DNA from: Anaerolineae bacterium
Lineage (GTDB): Bacteria; Chloroflexota; Anaerolineae; J102
Direction: 5' to 3'
Length of the DNA stretch: 6,147 nt
Assembly (NCBI GenBank): GCA_026985975.1
Contig: JALSPL010000564.1
Span: 1-6,147, forward strand
Below, piece by piece: positions 5,415-6,147 of this stretch (within the stretch, counting starts at the first letter, position 1; the number at the start of each line of letters is the position of its first letter). The position numbers and the translations under genes were made by a program. The notes below the pieces were generated by a model. It did not search any database and was not told the origin of the DNA. It saw only the letters and a list, made by a program, of their open reading frames with translations.

Positions 5415-5485
5415 TAGGCTAACGCATTGCGTCACAACAATAAATCTTCTACTTTCATCCCATCACGACCTGTGGAGGTGTGATC

Positions 5486-5902
5486 ATGGCTTATCTTTTC
5501 CCATCCCCTGAATGGGTGGCTGCCTTCAAGGACGCCATCAACGCCAACGAAGCTTACAAGAAATCCGCCGCCAAGTGGGAAGGCGACTTCTACTTCATCG
5601 TTTCGCCGGGCAAGGGCGTGGAAAAGCCCTTCGTCATGTATCTGGATTTGTGGCACGGCGAATGTCGGGAAGCGCACGTGGTGGAGGATATGAGCGAAAA
5701 GAAACCAGAGTTTATCATCGAGGGCACGTTGGATGTGTACAAACAGATTTTCAACAAAAAACTGGATCCCATCCGGGCGCTGGTCAGCCGCAAACTCAAG
5801 CTCAAGGGCAACCTGGGCAAGATCATGCGGGCGGTGAAAGCCACGCTGGATCTGGTCAATTCCGCGGCCAACGTGGACACTGTTTACCCTGACGAGGCCT
5901 GA
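5486..5902 (+). CDS. SCP2 sterol-binding-domain protein
   Basis: This 138-residue protein is a single SCP2 (sterol carrier protein 2-like) domain. Such domains form a hydrophobic tunnel that binds lipids, acyl chains or other apolar ligands; in bacteria the ligand is usually unknown. Features seen are F5PSPEWVAAFKDAINANEAY at the start, W31EGDFYFIV (strand), VMYLDLWHGECREA (50-63), K73PEFIIEGTLDVYKQIF (73-89), and the typical K92LDPIRALVSRKLKLKGNLG (92-111), where LDP...A...KLKLKG is the family signature, with a final helix IMRAVKATLDLV. No signal peptide or membrane segment is present, so it is cytoplasmic. ATG 5486 is preferred over an in-frame GTG at 5480 because GGAGG at 5474-5478 is seven bases from the ATG and overlaps the GTG too closely. 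Only two bases separate its stop from the alcohol dehydrogenase start, which argues for a shared job. Confidence 0.9.
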   Translation: MAYLFPSPEWVAAFKDAINANEAYKKSAAKWEGDFYFIVSPGKGVEKPFVMYLDLWHGECREAHVVEDMSEKKPEFIIEGTLDVYKQIFNKKLDPIRALVSRKLKLKGNLGKIMRAVKATLDLVNSAANVDTVYPDEA

Positions 5903-5904
5903 TC

Positions 5905-6147
5905 ATGTGGTACTTCGACGCCCCAGAAATCATCTATGGCGAGGGCGCACTGGAAGAACTGGCCATGGTCAAGGGCTCCCGCGCATTCATCGTCACCGAC
6001 CCGGTGCTGGATAGCCTGGGGTTCACCGAAAAGGTGGCGGAAAAACTGCGGGATGCGGGCATGGACGTGGCGGCGTTCGCCGAGGTGGAGCCCGAACCCT
6101 CGCTGCAAACCGTGCAGAAAGGCGCGGACATCATGCGGGCATTCGAG
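5905..6147 (+). CDS. Iron-containing alcohol dehydrogenase, N-terminal part (cut by window edge)
   Basis: The frame opens at ATG 5905 and runs 81 codons to the window end without a stop. Family members usually have about 380-400 residues. The start MWYFDAPEIIYGEGALEELA is the typical opening of iron-dependent (group III) alcohol dehydrogenases, FxxPxxIxxGxGAxxxL. It is followed by RAFIVTDPVLDSLGF (26-40), the first strand of the nucleotide-binding domain, then a helix KVAEKLRDAGMDV and F58AEVEPEPSLQTVQKG (58-73). The GGGS nucleotide-binding motif and the Asp/His iron ligands would lie beyond the window, so activity and metal binding cannot be checked. These enzymes interconvert alcohols and aldehydes or ketones with NAD(P)H. 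GAGG at 5894-5897 is seven bases before the ATG, inside the end of the SCP2 gene. Confidence 0.93.
   Translation, partial: MWYFDAPEIIYGEGALEELAMVKGSRAFIVTDPVLDSLGFTEKVAEKLRDAGMDVAAFAEVEPEPSLQTVQKGADIMRAFE

Larger units (their letters stand above)
5360..5435. repeat. Inverted repeat flanking a terminator/promoter block
   Basis: GTGACGCATTG (5360-5370, plus strand) recurs as GTGACGCAATG on the minus strand at 5435-5425, with 10 of 11 bases identical. The left copy lies 14 bases before the -35 box; the right copy begins ten bases after the -10 box, covering the probable start point of transcription. The right copy also contains the local palindrome ACGCA-T-TGCGT (5422-5432). The placement suits paired operator sites for a repressor of the SCP2-alcohol dehydrogenase operon. 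A tiny inverted-repeat insertion is an alternative. Confidence 0.5.

Noticed and set aside
5480..5485. GTG start for the SCP2 protein two codons upstream
   Set aside because: GGAGG at 5474-5478 is too close to GTG 5480 but at a good distance from ATG 5486.

Overview
The window looks like a stretch of chromosome from a GC-rich, free-living bacterium. The best guess is a member of the Chloroflexota (Anaerolineae/Ardenticatenia-like). This rests on the style of the glutamyl-tRNA synthetase, on an SCP2-domain protein beside an iron-dependent alcohol dehydrogenase, on short AATCTCYC repeats, and on structured intergenic repeats. It is recollection-based inference, and no ribosomal RNA or other decisive marker is present.

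Layout. Positions 2-244 hold the 3' end of an unidentified plus-strand gene. It is followed closely by gltX (287-1798, glutamyl-tRNA synthetase). A short intergenic region with an extended -10 promoter leads to a conserved-looking protein of unknown function (1901-2665), which ends in a clear intrinsic terminator (2689-2716). Converging on it from the minus strand is a 423-residue multi-cluster iron-sulfur protein (4007 down to 2736). It carries two separate double-[4Fe-4S] ferredoxin modules, a cysteine-containing middle region, an internal twin-arginine-like motif and a C-terminal four-cysteine ribbon.

The roughly 500 bases between that gene and the next plus-strand operon hold no gene. Divergent promoters sit at the two edges. 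The space between them is filled by two back-to-back repeat units bounded by four alternating copies of an 18-base arm. Their payloads are a short dispersed-type repeat (unit 1) and a branched, highly self-complementary element (unit 2).

Downstream, a flavin-reductase-like protein (4507-4989) and a DUF952 protein (4993-5343) form a two-gene operon. Its terminator overlaps the promoter of the next operon: an SCP2 sterol-carrier-like protein (5486-5902) and the first 81 residues of an iron-containing alcohol dehydrogenase (5905-6147, cut by the window edge). An 11-base inverted repeat flanks this terminator/promoter block and is a candidate operator pair.

Functionally, gltX is housekeeping. 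The other recognisable genes point to redox chemistry (ferredoxin electron transfer, flavin-dependent reduction, alcohol/aldehyde oxidoreduction) with a lipid- or hydrophobic-ligand-binding partner. No defence system, CRISPR array, transposase or RNA gene was found. The least explained parts are the repeat-filled divergent intergenic region, the architecture of the iron-sulfur protein and the nested control region at 5360-5435.
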